From assembly GCF_001280015.1 (NCBI RefSeq), contig NZ_LGDV01000202.1, forward strand, positions 62,001 to 126,000: a stretch of 64,000 nt of DNA, read 5' to 3'. This stretch comes from Streptomyces sp. MMG1121. GTDB lineage: Bacteria; Actinomycetota; Actinomycetes; Streptomycetales; Streptomycetaceae. Of this stretch, positions 31,498 to 42,326 are shown one piece after another. Made by a program: the position numbers and the translations under genes. The notes under the pieces are model-generated. The model saw only the letters and a program-made list of their open reading frames with translations, did not search any database and was not told the DNA's origin. The stretch's first letter is position 1. Every line of letters begins with the position of its first letter.

Positions 31498-32652
31498 TCA
31501 CCTCACTTGCGCCTCCAGCACCCGGTCGTCCCCCTGCTTCGGCCTGCCCCGGCCGTCCGTGTTGCTCGTCACCAGCCAGACCTTGTCGCCGGCCGCCGCG
31601 ACCACCGTGCGCAGGCGGCCGTAGGTGCCGGTGAGGAAGGCCTGCGGGGCGGCCGCCGCCTGCGTGCCCTTCAGCGGGATGCGCCACAGACGCTGTCCCT
31701 TCAGGCCCGCCATCCAGATCACGCCGCCCACGCAGGCGATGCCGCTGGGGGAGGCGTCGTCGGTGTGCCACTGGGCCAGCGGGTTCTGGAAGGCGGCGTC
31801 GGAGGACCTGCCCTCGGCGACCGGCCAGCCGTAGTCGCCGCCGGGCTTGATCGCGTTCAGCTCGTCCCAGGTGTCCTGCCCGAACTCCGATGCGTACAGC
31901 CGCTGTTGGCCGTCCCAGGCCAGGCCCTGGACGTTGCGGTGGCCGTACGAGTACACCGGCGAGCCCGGGAAGGGGTTGCCCGGTGCCGGTTCGCCGTCCG
32001 GGGTCAGGCGCAGGATCTTGCCGCCCAGGGACTTCCTGTCCTGGGCCGCCCCCCGTTCGCCGCTCTCGCCGGTGCCCGCGTACAGCATGCCGTCGGGGCC
32101 GAACGCGATACGGCCGCCGTTGTGCACGGAGCCCTTGGGGATGCCCTTGAACACCGTGTCCGGAGCGCCCAGTTGCTCACCGGGCGGTTTCCGCTCGTCG
32201 TAGAGCAGGCGGGCGATGCGGTTGTCGGAGGCGGTCGTGAAGTAGGCGTAGATCATGTGGTCCGAGGCGAAGCCGGGGGAGAGGGCGATGCCGAGCAGGC
32301 CGCCCTCGCCGGCCGGGGAGACTCCGGAGACCTGGCCCAACTCGGTCTTCGCGCCGGTCTTTTCGTCCACCCGGATGATCGTCCCGTCGTCACGGGAGGA
32401 CACCAGCAGACCGCCGCCGGGCAGCGGGGCCAGTCCCCACGGGGTCTTCAGCCCCTCGGTCACGGTGCGCAGCACCTTCACCGAGCCCTTGGCGGGCGCG
32501 GCGGACCCGGTGGCCCGCGCGGAGCCGCCCGGCGCCGTACCGCCCGGCGTCGCGGGGCCGTCGCCCGGCGATCCCGCGCTGCCCGCGGAGCAGCCCGCCG
32601 CCAGCAGGAGGGCGGCCGCGGCCAGCACGGCCGGTACAGCTCGACGTCGCAC
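31498..32652 (-). CDS. PQQ-dependent sugar dehydrogenase-like lipoprotein (GSDH domain)
   Basis: 384 residues from a GTG at 32652 with GAAGGGA spaced correctly. A signal with lipobox LLLAAGC is followed by a Gly/Ala/Thr-rich linker, then a six-bladed glucose/sorbosone dehydrogenase beta-propeller: GLKTPWGLAPLPGGGLLVSSRDDG, EGGLLGIALSPGF, VHNGGRIAFGPDGMLYAGTG, GHRNVQGLAWD, SEFGQDTWDELN. Probably faces the cell exterior. Whether it binds PQQ and which sugar it uses are not evident. Confidence 0.88.
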   Translation of the reverse strand: MRRRAVPAVLAAAALLLAAGCSAGSAGSPGDGPATPGGTAPGGSARATGSAAPAKGSVKVLRTVTEGLKTPWGLAPLPGGGLLVSSRDDGTIIRVDEKTGAKTELGQVSGVSPAGEGGLLGIALSPGFASDHMIYAYFTTASDNRIARLLYDERKPPGEQLGAPDTVFKGIPKGSVHNGGRIAFGPDGMLYAGTGESGERGAAQDRKSLGGKILRLTPDGEPAPGNPFPGSPVYSYGHRNVQGLAWDGQQRLYASEFGQDTWDELNAIKPGGDYGWPVAEGRSSDAAFQNPLAQWHTDDASPSGIACVGGVIWMAGLKGQRLWRIPLKGTQAAAAPQAFLTGTYGRLRTVVAAAGDKVWLVTSNTDGRGRPKQGDDRVLEAQVR

Positions 32653-32779
32653 GATGACGATCCCTTCGAGACAGCGGTTCACCGCGGGGCCGACGGCCCG
32701 CCGCCGCCTCCCCTCTCCCGCACCGCCCATCCCACCCGGACGCCCGATCCCGCGCAACCCGGGCCGGACAGATGCCAGT

Positions 32780-33778
32780 TCAGTCCCACGACCCCTGCGC
32801 CGCAGGCAGCCGGGACACCTCCGCCGCGTCCTGTCCGGTCAGGCGCAGACCGGCCGCCGCCGCGTTCTCCGCGGCCCAGCGCTCCCGCTTCGTGCCCGGG
32901 AGGGCGATCACATGGTGCCCCTGGGCCAGCACCCAGGCCAGCGCCACCTGGGCCGGGGTGACGGCCTCGCCGTGCCGGCGGGCGACGCGGCGCAGGCCCG
33001 CGACGATCGGCTGGTTGGCCGCCATCATCTCGGCGGTGAACCGGGGGTGCCGGGCGCGCAGGTCGTCCGGTTCGAAGCCCTCGCCCGGGGTCAGCGTGCC
33101 GGTCAGGAAGCCGTTGCCCAGCGGCATCGCCGCGAGGAAACCCACACCCCGCGCCTCGCACCACGGCAGCAGCCCCTCGAGTGCCTCCGGCGACCACACC
33201 GACAACTCCGCCTGCACCGCGGCCACCGGGAACACCTGCTGCACCCGCCGCAACTGGCGCAGGGTTCCGTCGTACAGCCCGCCGCCCGAGCGCCGCCCGC
33301 CGCGCGCCCCGACCGCGCACAGGCCCAGCGCCCGTACCTTGCCGGCCCGCACCAGCTCCGCCATCGCGCCCCACGTCTCCTCGATCGGGATCTCCGGGTC
33401 GGCGCGGTGCAGCTGGTAGAGGTCGATCACATCCGTCTGGAGGCGGCGCAGGGAGGCGTCGCAGGCGCGTCTGACGTATCCCGGGCGGCCGTTGGCCACG
33501 ATGTGCTGCTCACCCACCAGCAGCCCCGCCTTCGTGGACACGAACGCGTCCCCGCGCCGCTCCTTCAGCACCCGGCCGAGCAGCAGCTCATTGGTGAACG
33601 GGCCGTACATGTCCGCCGTGTCCAGGAGGTTCGAGCCCAGGTCCAGCGCTCGGTGCACCGTTCTGAGCGACTCCTCACCCCGCTGCCGCGACCCGCTGTA
33701 CGCCCAGCTCATCGGCATGCATCCGAGTCCGACGGCCCCCACCGCGAGCGCCCCCGCGCCGATCGTCCTGCGCTCCAC
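32780..33778 (-). CDS. Aldo/keto reductase
   Basis: 332 residues from a GTG at 33778. The catalytic tetrad is visible: Asp/Tyr in LLDTADMYGPFTNE, Lys in VSTKAGL and His in LYQLHRADP. NADPH-binding C-terminal region LPGTKRERWAAENAAA is present. Similar to bacterial AKR13-type oxidoreductases; substrate unknown. Followed on the same strand by the sugar dehydrogenase gene with 127 bases between; divergent from the 2-hydroxyacid dehydrogenase. Confidence 0.92.
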   Translation of the reverse strand: MERRTIGAGALAVGAVGLGCMPMSWAYSGSRQRGEESLRTVHRALDLGSNLLDTADMYGPFTNELLLGRVLKERRGDAFVSTKAGLLVGEQHIVANGRPGYVRRACDASLRRLQTDVIDLYQLHRADPEIPIEETWGAMAELVRAGKVRALGLCAVGARGGRRSGGGLYDGTLRQLRRVQQVFPVAAVQAELSVWSPEALEGLLPWCEARGVGFLAAMPLGNGFLTGTLTPGEGFEPDDLRARHPRFTAEMMAANQPIVAGLRRVARRHGEAVTPAQVALAWVLAQGHHVIALPGTKRERWAAENAAAAGLRLTGQDAAEVSRLPAAQGSWD

Positions 33779-33853
33779 CTGCTCGTGAACCTCCCTCTCC
33801 TGGCTCCCAACCTAACCTCTGCGATCTCACCCCCCTGACATAGCCTCCTTGGT

Positions 33854-34795
33854 ATGAGTGCTGACGTGTGGCTTTCCATCCCGCCGGAGGAGATCGAGGG
33901 GCTTCCCGAGGGGCCCCGGTACCTGTTCTGGGACGGGGGCGAGGAGTTCCCCGGCGACCCGGGTGGCTGTGCCTTCTACGTCGTGCCCTACATGAAGCCG
34001 CCCACGGCGGTCCTGCGCCCGCTGCCCGGCATGGCAGCCGTCCAGGTCGTACAGACGCTGTCGGCCGGGACCGACCAGCTCGATCCGGGTCTGCGCCACC
34101 TGCCCGCCGGCGTGCGGCTGTGCAACGCGCGCGGGGTGCACGAGGCCAGCACCGCCGAGCTGGCGCTGACCCTCGTCCTCGCCTCGCTGCGCGGCGTCCC
34201 CGACTTCGTGCGGGCCCAGGACCGCGGGCAGTGGCGTGGCGGATTCCGGCCCGCTCTGGCCGACAAGACCGTCCTCATCGTCGGCTACGGCTCGATAGGC
34301 GCCGCCATCGAGGACCGGCTCGCACCGTTCGAACTTGCGCGGGTGGCGCGCGTCGCGCGCTCCGAGCGCACCACGGCGCGCGGTCCCGTGCATCCGCTCA
34401 CCTCTTTGCCCTCTTTGCTTCCACACGCCGATGTCGTGATCCTCTCCACTCCCTTGACGGCACAGACGAAGGGGCTGGCCAGCGCGGACTTCCTCGCCGG
34501 GATGAAGGACGGCGCGCTGCTCGTCAACGTCGCACGCGGCCCCGTCGTGGACACCGACGCGCTCCTCGCGGAGCTGAAGACCGGCCGGATCACCGCGGCC
34601 CTCGACGTCACCGACCCCGAGCCGCTGCCGCCCGGACACCCCTTGTGGCAGGCGCCGGGCGTGCTCATCAGCCCGCACGTCGGCGGGCCCACCTCGGCTT
34701 TCCTGCCCCGCGCCAAGCGGCTGCTCGTCGACCAGCTGACCCGGTTCGTGAACCGGGAGCCGCTGCGGAACGTGATCCTCACCACGGGGGCGTAA
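33854..34795 (+). CDS. D-isomer-specific 2-hydroxyacid dehydrogenase
   Basis: 313 residues from the ATG at 33854. NAD-binding Rossmann fold VLIVGYGSIGAAIEDRLAPF, catalytic Arg in VNVARGPVVDT, Glu in DVTDPEPLPPGHPLW and His in ISPHVGG. Family includes glyoxylate/hydroxypyruvate, formate and D-lactate dehydrogenases; length fits the short glyoxylate-reductase-like group. Substrate not fixed. Confidence 0.9.
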   Translation: MSADVWLSIPPEEIEGLPEGPRYLFWDGGEEFPGDPGGCAFYVVPYMKPPTAVLRPLPGMAAVQVVQTLSAGTDQLDPGLRHLPAGVRLCNARGVHEASTAELALTLVLASLRGVPDFVRAQDRGQWRGGFRPALADKTVLIVGYGSIGAAIEDRLAPFELARVARVARSERTTARGPVHPLTSLPSLLPHADVVILSTPLTAQTKGLASADFLAGMKDGALLVNVARGPVVDTDALLAELKTGRITAALDVTDPEPLPPGHPLWQAPGVLISPHVGGPTSAFLPRAKRLLVDQLTRFVNREPLRNVILTTGA

Positions 34796-34995
34796 TCCGG
34801 TTCCGGTACCCTCCGCAGCCTTACGGACGCGGGGGGTACACGCATATCCGCTGGTCGTCACGGAGCGTAGAGAAGCTATGTCCCTGAGTGACGATCCTGG
34901 TGTATCGTCCCGACAGGGGCTGCGCCGCTGACTGTTTCGGCGCCGGGGATGGACATTTCAGATTTGTGAGGGGGGCGACGGGCGATGCACGGCCT

Positions 34996-37900
34996 ATGGA
35001 CGAACGATCCGACGCGGCGGAGCCGCCGACGGCGACCCTGGCGCACGGCCACGCGCAGGCGCGGCCACCACACCGGCCATCACAGTCACCACCCGCGCAG
35101 GCCGGGCGGCCGCAGGAGGCATGCGCACCCAACGCACCGGGACCGGCGGGACGCGGGAACTGCGCGGACCGGGAGGCCCCGGTGACTGCGCCGCCCGCTG
35201 TGACGACCGCGCTCGACGGCGCGGTGCGCGCACCGCATCCGCAGGAGGTACCGCCGCCCCGCCGGCCGGCCGCCGGCGAGCGCGCGCGCGTGACGGAACA
35301 GCTCGTCCTCGCCCTGGTCTGCGCGACCTACGCCGTCGGGGCCGCGTTCGACTGGGGTACCCGCACAGTGGCTCTGGTCATGGGCGACTTCGGACTGAGC
35401 GCGGCGGCGGGCACCGCCGCCGTCTCCTGCTTCCTCTACGCCCGCAGCCCGCGCGTCCGCTTCCGGTCGGCCTGGCTGCTGTTCGCCCTGTCGTCGACGA
35501 TGGCGTCCCTGGGCAACGCGGTCTGGGGGTGGTACGAGGTGGTCCTCGGCCGGCCCGTGCCCACGCCCAGCTACGCCGACATGTTCTTCCTGTGCTTCGC
35601 CCCGCCCGCCATCGTGGGCCTGCTGGTGCTGGCCAAACGGCCGGTGACCAGGGCCGGCTGGATCTGTCTGGGGCTGGACGCCTGGCTGATCGGCGGCTCA
35701 CTGCTGACGCTGTCGTGGAGCCTCGCGCTCGCCCAGGCGGCCCGCTTCGACGGACCGAGCGTGGCGCACACCGCGCTGTCGCTGGCGTACCCGCTGCTCG
35801 ACATCGCGCTCGTCAGCATGGTGCTCGCGCTGCACTTCCGCCGCACCCCGGGCAGCCGTACGGCGGTGAACACCGCGATCGGCGCGCTCGCGCTGACCGT
35901 CATGTGCGACGCGCTGTTCACCTCCCCGCTGCTGCACAGCAGTTACCGCTCCGGACAGCTGCTGGACGCCGGCTGGTTCGCCGGTTCGCTGCTGCTCGCC
36001 TACGCCCCCTGGGCCGCACCCCGGCACGGAGGAGCACCGAAGGCGCACGTACCGGACGGGCACACGCGCGTGGTCCACGAGCACGTGCCCGGACAGCGCG
36101 GCACGGGCCACCACCCGGCGCCCGCGTCCGCTCCGGGCGGCGACCACGGCCGCTACCCGGCCGGTCGCCCGCTCACCGGCTCCCTCGCCGCGCTCACCCC
36201 GTACCTCGCCGCCGCCGTGTGCACCCTGGGCATCCTGTACAACGTCCTCAACGGCCGCCGGCCCGACCACGTCGTGCTGATCACGGCGGGCGCGGTCGTG
36301 CTCGCGCTCGTGATCCGGCAGGGCATCATGCTGCTGGACAACATCACCCTCACCCAGGAACTGGCGCAGAAGGAGAACCACTTCCGCTCCCTGGTGCAGG
36401 GCTCCAGCGACGTCATCATGATCGCGGCACCCAACGGCATGCTCCGGTACGTCTCCCCGGCCGCCGCAGGGGTCTACGGCCGCCCCGCCGAGGATCTGGT
36501 GGGCACCGAGCTGGCCGCGCTCATCCATCCGGAGGACCTGGGCTGCGTGGTGCACGAGGTGCGGCGCTTCCTCGTCGCCAGCCCGCTGGAGGAGCCGACC
36601 ACCCGTATCGAGTGCCGCTTCCGCTCCGGCGAGGGCGGCTGGCTCAACGTCGAGTCGACCGTCAACCGCCACCACGGCGGGCTGATCTTCAACAGCCGGG
36701 ACGTGACCGAAAGAGTGCGTCTGCAAGCGCAGTTGCAGCACAACGCCGAACACGACCCGCTGACCGACCTGCCCAACCGCGCGCTGTTCACCCGGCGCGT
36801 CCAGCAGGCCCTGTCCGGCCGGCGCGCCACCGACCGGGGCGCCGCCCTGCGGGGTACGGCCGTGCTCTTCATCGACCTGGACGGCTTCAAGGCCGTCAAC
36901 GACACGATCGGGCACCAGGCCGGGGACGCGCTGCTCGTCCAGGCGGCCCGCAGGCTCCAGGACGCGGTCCGGCAGGGGGACACCGCCTCCAGGCTCGGCG
37001 GCGACGAGTTCGCGGCCCTGATCGTCGGGGACGGCACCCGCGACCGTGCCGCCCGGGAGCGCAACATCGTGGAGCTCGCCGACCGTCTCAGGATGACCCT
37101 CTCCCAGCCCTACGCCATCGACGGCAACGATGTCCGGGTCAACGCGTCCATCGGCGTCGCCTTCGCCGAACAGGGGCTTGGCGCGGGCGAGTTGCTGCGC
37201 AACGCCGACCTCGCGATGTACCGCGCGAAATCGGCCGGGAAGGGCCGGGTCGAGCTGTACAAGCCGCAGATGCAGCAAGATGTCGTACGCAAGGCGGAGC
37301 TGGCCACGCGGCTGCGTGCCGCGCTGCACGACGGCGAGTTCGCGCTGCTGCACCAGCCGGTGGTGTGCCTGGACAGCGGCCGCATCACCGCGGTCTCCGC
37401 ACAGGCGCGCTGGCGCTCCTCGCAGGGGGTGCTGTTCACCCCGGCCGAGTTCCTGCGGGTGACCGATGACGGCGACAAGACCGCCGAGCTGGACCGCTGG
37501 ATCCTGCAGGAGGCCGTCGGGCAGGCGGCCGAGCGGGCCGCGACCGGGCTCGTCATGCCGGTGACCGTCCGGATGAGCGGCCGCAGGCTGCTGGACCGCT
37601 CCATGCCGCTCGGCTCGGTGGAGGCGCTGCTGACCCGGCACGGGCTGCCGCCCGGCGCGCTGGTCGTGGAGCTGTCCGACACCGACCCGCGTATCTCCCT
37701 GGAGGAGCTGGAGCGGCGGCTGACCGCGCTCAGCCGGCTCGGGGTGCGGATCGCGCTGGACGGCTTCGGCAGCGGCTACGCGGCCATCACGGCCCTCAGA
37801 AGGCTCCCGGTCGACATCCTGAAACTCGACCGCAGCCTGGTCGAGGGCGTCGTGGAGTCCGCGCGGCTGCACAAGATCACCAGCGGTCTGCTGCGGATCG

Positions 37901-38208
37901 CGGGCGATCTCGGGCTGCAGTCCGTGGCCGAGGGCGTGGACCTTCCGGAGCAGGTCGTCGCGCTGCGCGCGATGGGCTGCACACACGGGCAGGGCATGGC
38001 GTTCGCGGGGCCCGTGGACGAGTACCGGCTGCGCCGGGCGCTCGGATCCGGCCACTACCCGGTGCCGCACCCGCCGGCCGAACCGGCGTTCGCGGGCGGG
38101 GTGCGCGAGCCACAAGGGCGCGTCGGGGTCGACGGCCCGGCCGCGCGCAGGCCCGAGGGGCTGAGCACGGTGGTGGCCCCGGCGCCGACGGGTGCGCCCC
38201 GGAGATGA
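34996..38208 (+). CDS. cdgF: Membrane PAS-GGDEF-EAL protein with degenerate EAL domain (CdgF type)
   Basis: 1070 residues from the ATG at 34996 (GTG at 34888 in frame). A Pro/Ala-rich N-terminus, about eight to ten membrane helices (MHYT-like count, residues about 100-470), a PAS domain (GSSDVIMIAAPNGMLRYVSP), GGDEF domain with intact GGDEF near 668, and an EAL-like domain. EAL is replaced by SAQAR (about 801), Asn of NVS by RMS, ITE by LSD and DDFGTG by DGFGSG, so phosphodiesterase activity is doubtful. The symbol is from position relative to ilvB in S. coelicolor (SCO5511) and is tentative. Confidence 0.85.
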   Translation: MDERSDAAEPPTATLAHGHAQARPPHRPSQSPPAQAGRPQEACAPNAPGPAGRGNCADREAPVTAPPAVTTALDGAVRAPHPQEVPPPRRPAAGERARVTEQLVLALVCATYAVGAAFDWGTRTVALVMGDFGLSAAAGTAAVSCFLYARSPRVRFRSAWLLFALSSTMASLGNAVWGWYEVVLGRPVPTPSYADMFFLCFAPPAIVGLLVLAKRPVTRAGWICLGLDAWLIGGSLLTLSWSLALAQAARFDGPSVAHTALSLAYPLLDIALVSMVLALHFRRTPGSRTAVNTAIGALALTVMCDALFTSPLLHSSYRSGQLLDAGWFAGSLLLAYAPWAAPRHGGAPKAHVPDGHTRVVHEHVPGQRGTGHHPAPASAPGGDHGRYPAGRPLTGSLAALTPYLAAAVCTLGILYNVLNGRRPDHVVLITAGAVVLALVIRQGIMLLDNITLTQELAQKENHFRSLVQGSSDVIMIAAPNGMLRYVSPAAAGVYGRPAEDLVGTELAALIHPEDLGCVVHEVRRFLVASPLEEPTTRIECRFRSGEGGWLNVESTVNRHHGGLIFNSRDVTERVRLQAQLQHNAEHDPLTDLPNRALFTRRVQQALSGRRATDRGAALRGTAVLFIDLDGFKAVNDTIGHQAGDALLVQAARRLQDAVRQGDTASRLGGDEFAALIVGDGTRDRAARERNIVELADRLRMTLSQPYAIDGNDVRVNASIGVAFAEQGLGAGELLRNADLAMYRAKSAGKGRVELYKPQMQQDVVRKAELATRLRAALHDGEFALLHQPVVCLDSGRITAVSAQARWRSSQGVLFTPAEFLRVTDDGDKTAELDRWILQEAVGQAAERAATGLVMPVTVRMSGRRLLDRSMPLGSVEALLTRHGLPPGALVVELSDTDPRISLEELERRLTALSRLGVRIALDGFGSGYAAITALRRLPVDILKLDRSLVEGVVESARLHKITSGLLRIAGDLGLQSVAEGVDLPEQVVALRAMGCTHGQGMAFAGPVDEYRLRRALGSGHYPVPHPPAEPAFAGGVREPQGRVGVDGPAARRPEGLSTVVAPAPTGAPRR

Positions 38209-38348
38209 ACGAGCCAAGGTGGGTCACGGGGGTGTAGACAGGGGGTGTTCCCGCTGTCCACGGAGGCGGCAGTGCCCTTCGCTCACATTCTGAGACTCCC
38301 GTCCCACCCACTTGACACGTGGTGCGCGTCAGAGGGAGGGTCAGTGCC

Positions 38349-38390
38349 ATGCGCACCCGAATTCTCGTACTTGGACAGCGCGTCGGCTGA
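38349..38390 (+). CDS. ilvB leader peptide
   Basis: 13-residue leader MRTRILVLGQRVG, with five branched-chain codons (Ile, Leu, Val, Leu, Val) and a GAGGGAGGG Shine-Dalgarno. It lies 55 bases before a hairpin with a T tract and about 170 before ilvB. This is the classical attenuation arrangement: ribosome stalling at Ile/Leu/Val codons when charged tRNA is low prevents the terminator from forming. Confidence 0.85.
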   Translation: MRTRILVLGQRVG

Positions 38391-38444
38391 GCTGGGACCC
38401 ACCGGAGGACGATCCGGAATCCCCAGCGACCTCACCGGCGCGCT

Positions 38445-38478
38445 CCCCTCGCTTGCCTTACGGCACGAGGGGTTTTTT
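38445..38478 (+). terminator. ilvB attenuator terminator hairpin
   Basis: CCCCTCG (38445-38451) pairs with CGAGGGG (38466-38472), with a partly paired GCC/GGC interior and T6 at 38473-38478. Rho-independent terminator between the leader peptide and ilvB. Confidence 0.85.
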
Positions 38479-38558
38479 GTTGCACGAGCACCGATCGTGC
38501 AGCGCTTGAACTCCGTACAAACCTCGCAAAAACCCTCAGCATCGAGAAGAGAATGCCG

Positions 38559-40406
38559 ATGACCGAGCAGGCCACCGGGGCCCATCCGCAGCCGCGGCCC
38601 CGATCCGGAGGACAGCAGTCCGCCCCCGTCGAGCACGTCACGGGTGCGAAGTCCCTCATCCGCTCCCTCGAGGAGGTCGGCGCGGACACGGTATTCGGCA
38701 TTCCCGGCGGTGCGATCCTTCCGGCCTACGACCCGTTGATGGACTCGACGCGGGTCCGGCACGTGCTGGTCCGTCACGAACAGGGTGCCGGTCACGCGGC
38801 CACCGGCTACGCGCAGGCCACCGGCAAGGTCGGCGTCTGCATGGCGACCTCCGGTCCCGGCGCCACCAACCTGGTGACCCCGATCGCCGACGCGCACATG
38901 GACTCGGTGCCGCTCGTGGCGATCACCGGGCAGGTCGCGTCCAAGGCGATCGGTACGGACGCCTTCCAGGAGGCGGACATCGTCGGCATCACGATGCCGA
39001 TCACCAAGCACAACTTCCTCGTCACCAAGGCCGAGGACATCCCGCGGGTCATCGCGCAGGCGTTCCACATCGCCTCCACCGGCCGCCCGGGCCCCGTCCT
39101 GGTCGACATCTCCAAGGACGCCCTCCAGGCGAAGACGACCTTCTCCTGGCCGCCCACCATGGACCTGCCCGGCTACCGCCCGGTGACCAAGCCGCACGCC
39201 AAGCAGATCCGCGAGGCGGCCAAGCTGATCACCGCCGCCCGGAAGCCCGTCCTCTACGTCGGCGGCGGCGTCCTCAAGGCGCACGCCACCGCCGAGCTGA
39301 AGGTCCTCGCCGAACTCACCGGAGCGCCCGTCACCACCACCCTGATGGCGCTCGGCGCGTTCCCCGACAGCCACCCGCTGCACGTGGGAATGCCGGGCAT
39401 GCACGGTGCGGTCACCGCTGTCACCGCGCTGCAGAAGGCCGACCTGATCGTCGCCCTCGGAGCCCGCTTCGACGACCGCGTCACCGGCAAGCTGGACAGC
39501 TTCGCCCCGTACGCCAAGATCGTCCACGCCGACATCGACCCGGCCGAGATCGGCAAGAACCGCGAGGCCGACGTGCCGATCGTCGGCGACGCCCGCGAGG
39601 TCATCGCCGACCTGGTCCAGGCCGTGCAGAAGGAGCACAGCGAGGGTCACAAGGGCGACTACACCGCCTGGTGGAGCGATCTGAACCGCTGGCGCGAGAC
39701 CTACCCGCTCGGCTACGACGAGCCCGGAGACGGCTCCCTGTCCCCGCAGGCCGTCATCGAGCGCATCGGGCAGCTCGCCCCCGAGGGCACGATCTTCGCC
39801 GCGGGCGTCGGCCAGCACCAGATGTGGGCCGCGCACTTCATCCAGTACGACAAGCCCGCCACCTGGCTCAACTCCGGCGGCGCCGGGACGATGGGCTACT
39901 CGGTCCCGGCCGCGATGGGCGCCAAGGCCGGACAGCCCGGTGAGACGGTCTGGGCGATCGACGGCGACGGCTGCTTCCAGATGACCAATCAGGAACTGAC
40001 CACCTGTGCGCTGAACAACATCCCGATCAAGGTCGCCATCATCAACAACGGCGCCCTCGGCATGGTCCGCCAGTGGCAGACCCTCTTCTACAACCAGCGC
40101 TACTCCAACACCGTGCTGCACAGCGGCCCCGAGGACATCAACCCCGAGGCCAGGGGCACGCGCGTGCCGGACTTCGTGAAGCTGTCCGAGGCGATGGGCT
40201 GCGTGGGTCTGCGCTGCGAGCGCCCGGAGGACCTGGACAAGGTCATCGCGGAGGCGAACTCCATCAACGACCGCCCGGTCGTCGTCGACTTCATCGTCCA
40301 CGAGGACGCGATGGTCTGGCCGATGGTCGCCGCCGGCACTTCCAACGACGAGATCATGGCCGCCCGGGACGTCCGCCCCGACTTCGGCGACAACGAAGAC
40401 GACTGA
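38559..40406 (+). CDS. ilvB: Acetolactate synthase large subunit
   Basis: 615 residues from the ATG at 38559; the ATG at 38553 sits too close to the GAGAAGAG ribosome site. Thiamine-diphosphate enzyme for the first common step of Ile/Val/Leu synthesis. Catalytic Glu in [15 protein letters not shown] (about 74), ThDP motif [23 protein letters not shown] ending IINN, FAD-binding region in the middle. Start of the ilvBNC unit, regulated by the upstream attenuator. Confidence 0.96.
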   Translation: MTEQATGAHPQPRPRSGGQQSAPVEHVTGAKSLIRSLEEVGADTVFGIPGGAILPAYDPLMDSTRVRHVLVRHEQGAGHAATGYAQATGKVGVCMATSGPGATNLVTPIADAHMDSVPLVAITGQVASKAIGTDAFQEADIVGITMPITKHNFLVTKAEDIPRVIAQAFHIASTGRPGPVLVDISKDALQAKTTFSWPPTMDLPGYRPVTKPHAKQIREAAKLITAARKPVLYVGGGVLKAHATAELKVLAELTGAPVTTTLMALGAFPDSHPLHVGMPGMHGAVTAVTALQKADLIVALGARFDDRVTGKLDSFAPYAKIVHADIDPAEIGKNREADVPIVGDAREVIADLVQAVQKEHSEGHKGDYTAWWSDLNRWRETYPLGYDEPGDGSLSPQAVIERIGQLAPEGTIFAAGVGQHQMWAAHFIQYDKPATWLNSGGAGTMGYSVPAAMGAKAGQPGETVWAIDGDGCFQMTNQELTTCALNNIPIKVAIINNGALGMVRQWQTLFYNQRYSNTVLHSGPEDINPEARGTRVPDFVKLSEAMGCVGLRCERPEDLDKVIAEANSINDRPVVVDFIVHEDAMVWPMVAAGTSNDEIMAARDVRPDFGDNEDD

Positions 40407-40427
40407 GCGAGAGAGACGTAAAAGATC

Positions 40428-40952
40428 ATGTCCAAGCACACGCTCTCCGTCCTGGTGGAGAACACGCCGGGCATCCTGGCCCGGATCGCCGCCCTGTTCT
40501 CGCGCCGCGGCTTCAACATCGACTCCCTCGCGGTCGGCGTCACCGAGCACCCCGACATCTCCCGCATCACCATCGTGGTGGGCGTCGAGGACCTCCCGCT
40601 GGAGCAGGTGACCAAGCAGCTCAACAAGCTCGTCAACGTGCTGAAGATCGTCGAGCTGGAACCCGGTCAGGCCGTTCAGCGCGAACTCGTTCTGGTGAAG
40701 GTGCGCGCCGACAACGAGACCCGCTCCCAGATCGTGGAGATCGTCCAGCTGTTCCGCGCCAAGACCGTCGACGTCTCCCCGGACGCCGTCACCATCGAGG
40801 CCACCGGATCCGGCGAGAAGCTGTCCGCGATGCTCAAGATGCTGGAGCCGTTCGGCATCAAGGAGCTGGTCCAGTCCGGCACGATCGCGATCGGCCGTGG
40901 CGCCCGTTCGATCACGGACCGTTCGCTGCGCGCTCTGGACCGATCCGCGTAA
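40428..40952 (+). CDS. ilvN: Acetolactate synthase small (regulatory) subunit
   Basis: 174 residues from the ATG at 40428. The N-terminal ACT domain LSVLVENTPGILARIAALFS binds valine for feedback inhibition; the C-terminal half (TRSQIVEIVQLFRAKTVDVS ... GEKLSAMLKMLEPFGI) is standard. 21 bases after ilvB. Confidence 0.96.
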   Translation: MSKHTLSVLVENTPGILARIAALFSRRGFNIDSLAVGVTEHPDISRITIVVGVEDLPLEQVTKQLNKLVNVLKIVELEPGQAVQRELVLVKVRADNETRSQIVEIVQLFRAKTVDVSPDAVTIEATGSGEKLSAMLKMLEPFGIKELVQSGTIAIGRGARSITDRSLRALDRSA

Positions 40953-40969
40953 AGCTGGAGTACGGCTGA

Positions 40970-42082
<1,113 letters not shown>

Positions 42083-42091
42083 GCCTCACGT

Positions 42092-42124
42092 CAGGGGGCC
42101 GGGGCAGACTGCTCCGGCCCCCTG
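42092..42124 (+). terminator. Terminator after ilvC
   Basis: CAGGGGGCCGGGGCAG pairs with CTGCTCCGGCCCCCTG except at one position, ten bases past the ilvC stop. Confidence 0.75.
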
Positions 42125-42326
42125 CGTCCATCTGTTGTCCACCCCGTCCAGCACCGGACGGGTGATCTCTCCGCAGAGGCGCAAGACGACCCACGCCGCG
42201 CCACTACACTGCTGCACAACACGCGTCAGGCCCACAGCGTCGTGCGTCTTCCGCGGCTAGCCCCCCTCCTGAGCCTGCGGCCGTCGGGACGGCCGTCCGC
42301 ATGCATTGGACTAGTGAGGACCTCAC

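Noticed and set aside
35698..38217. 839-residue minus-strand frame across the GGDEF-EAL gene
   Set aside because: Shadow frame with Arg/Gly-rich composition and no recognisable domains.
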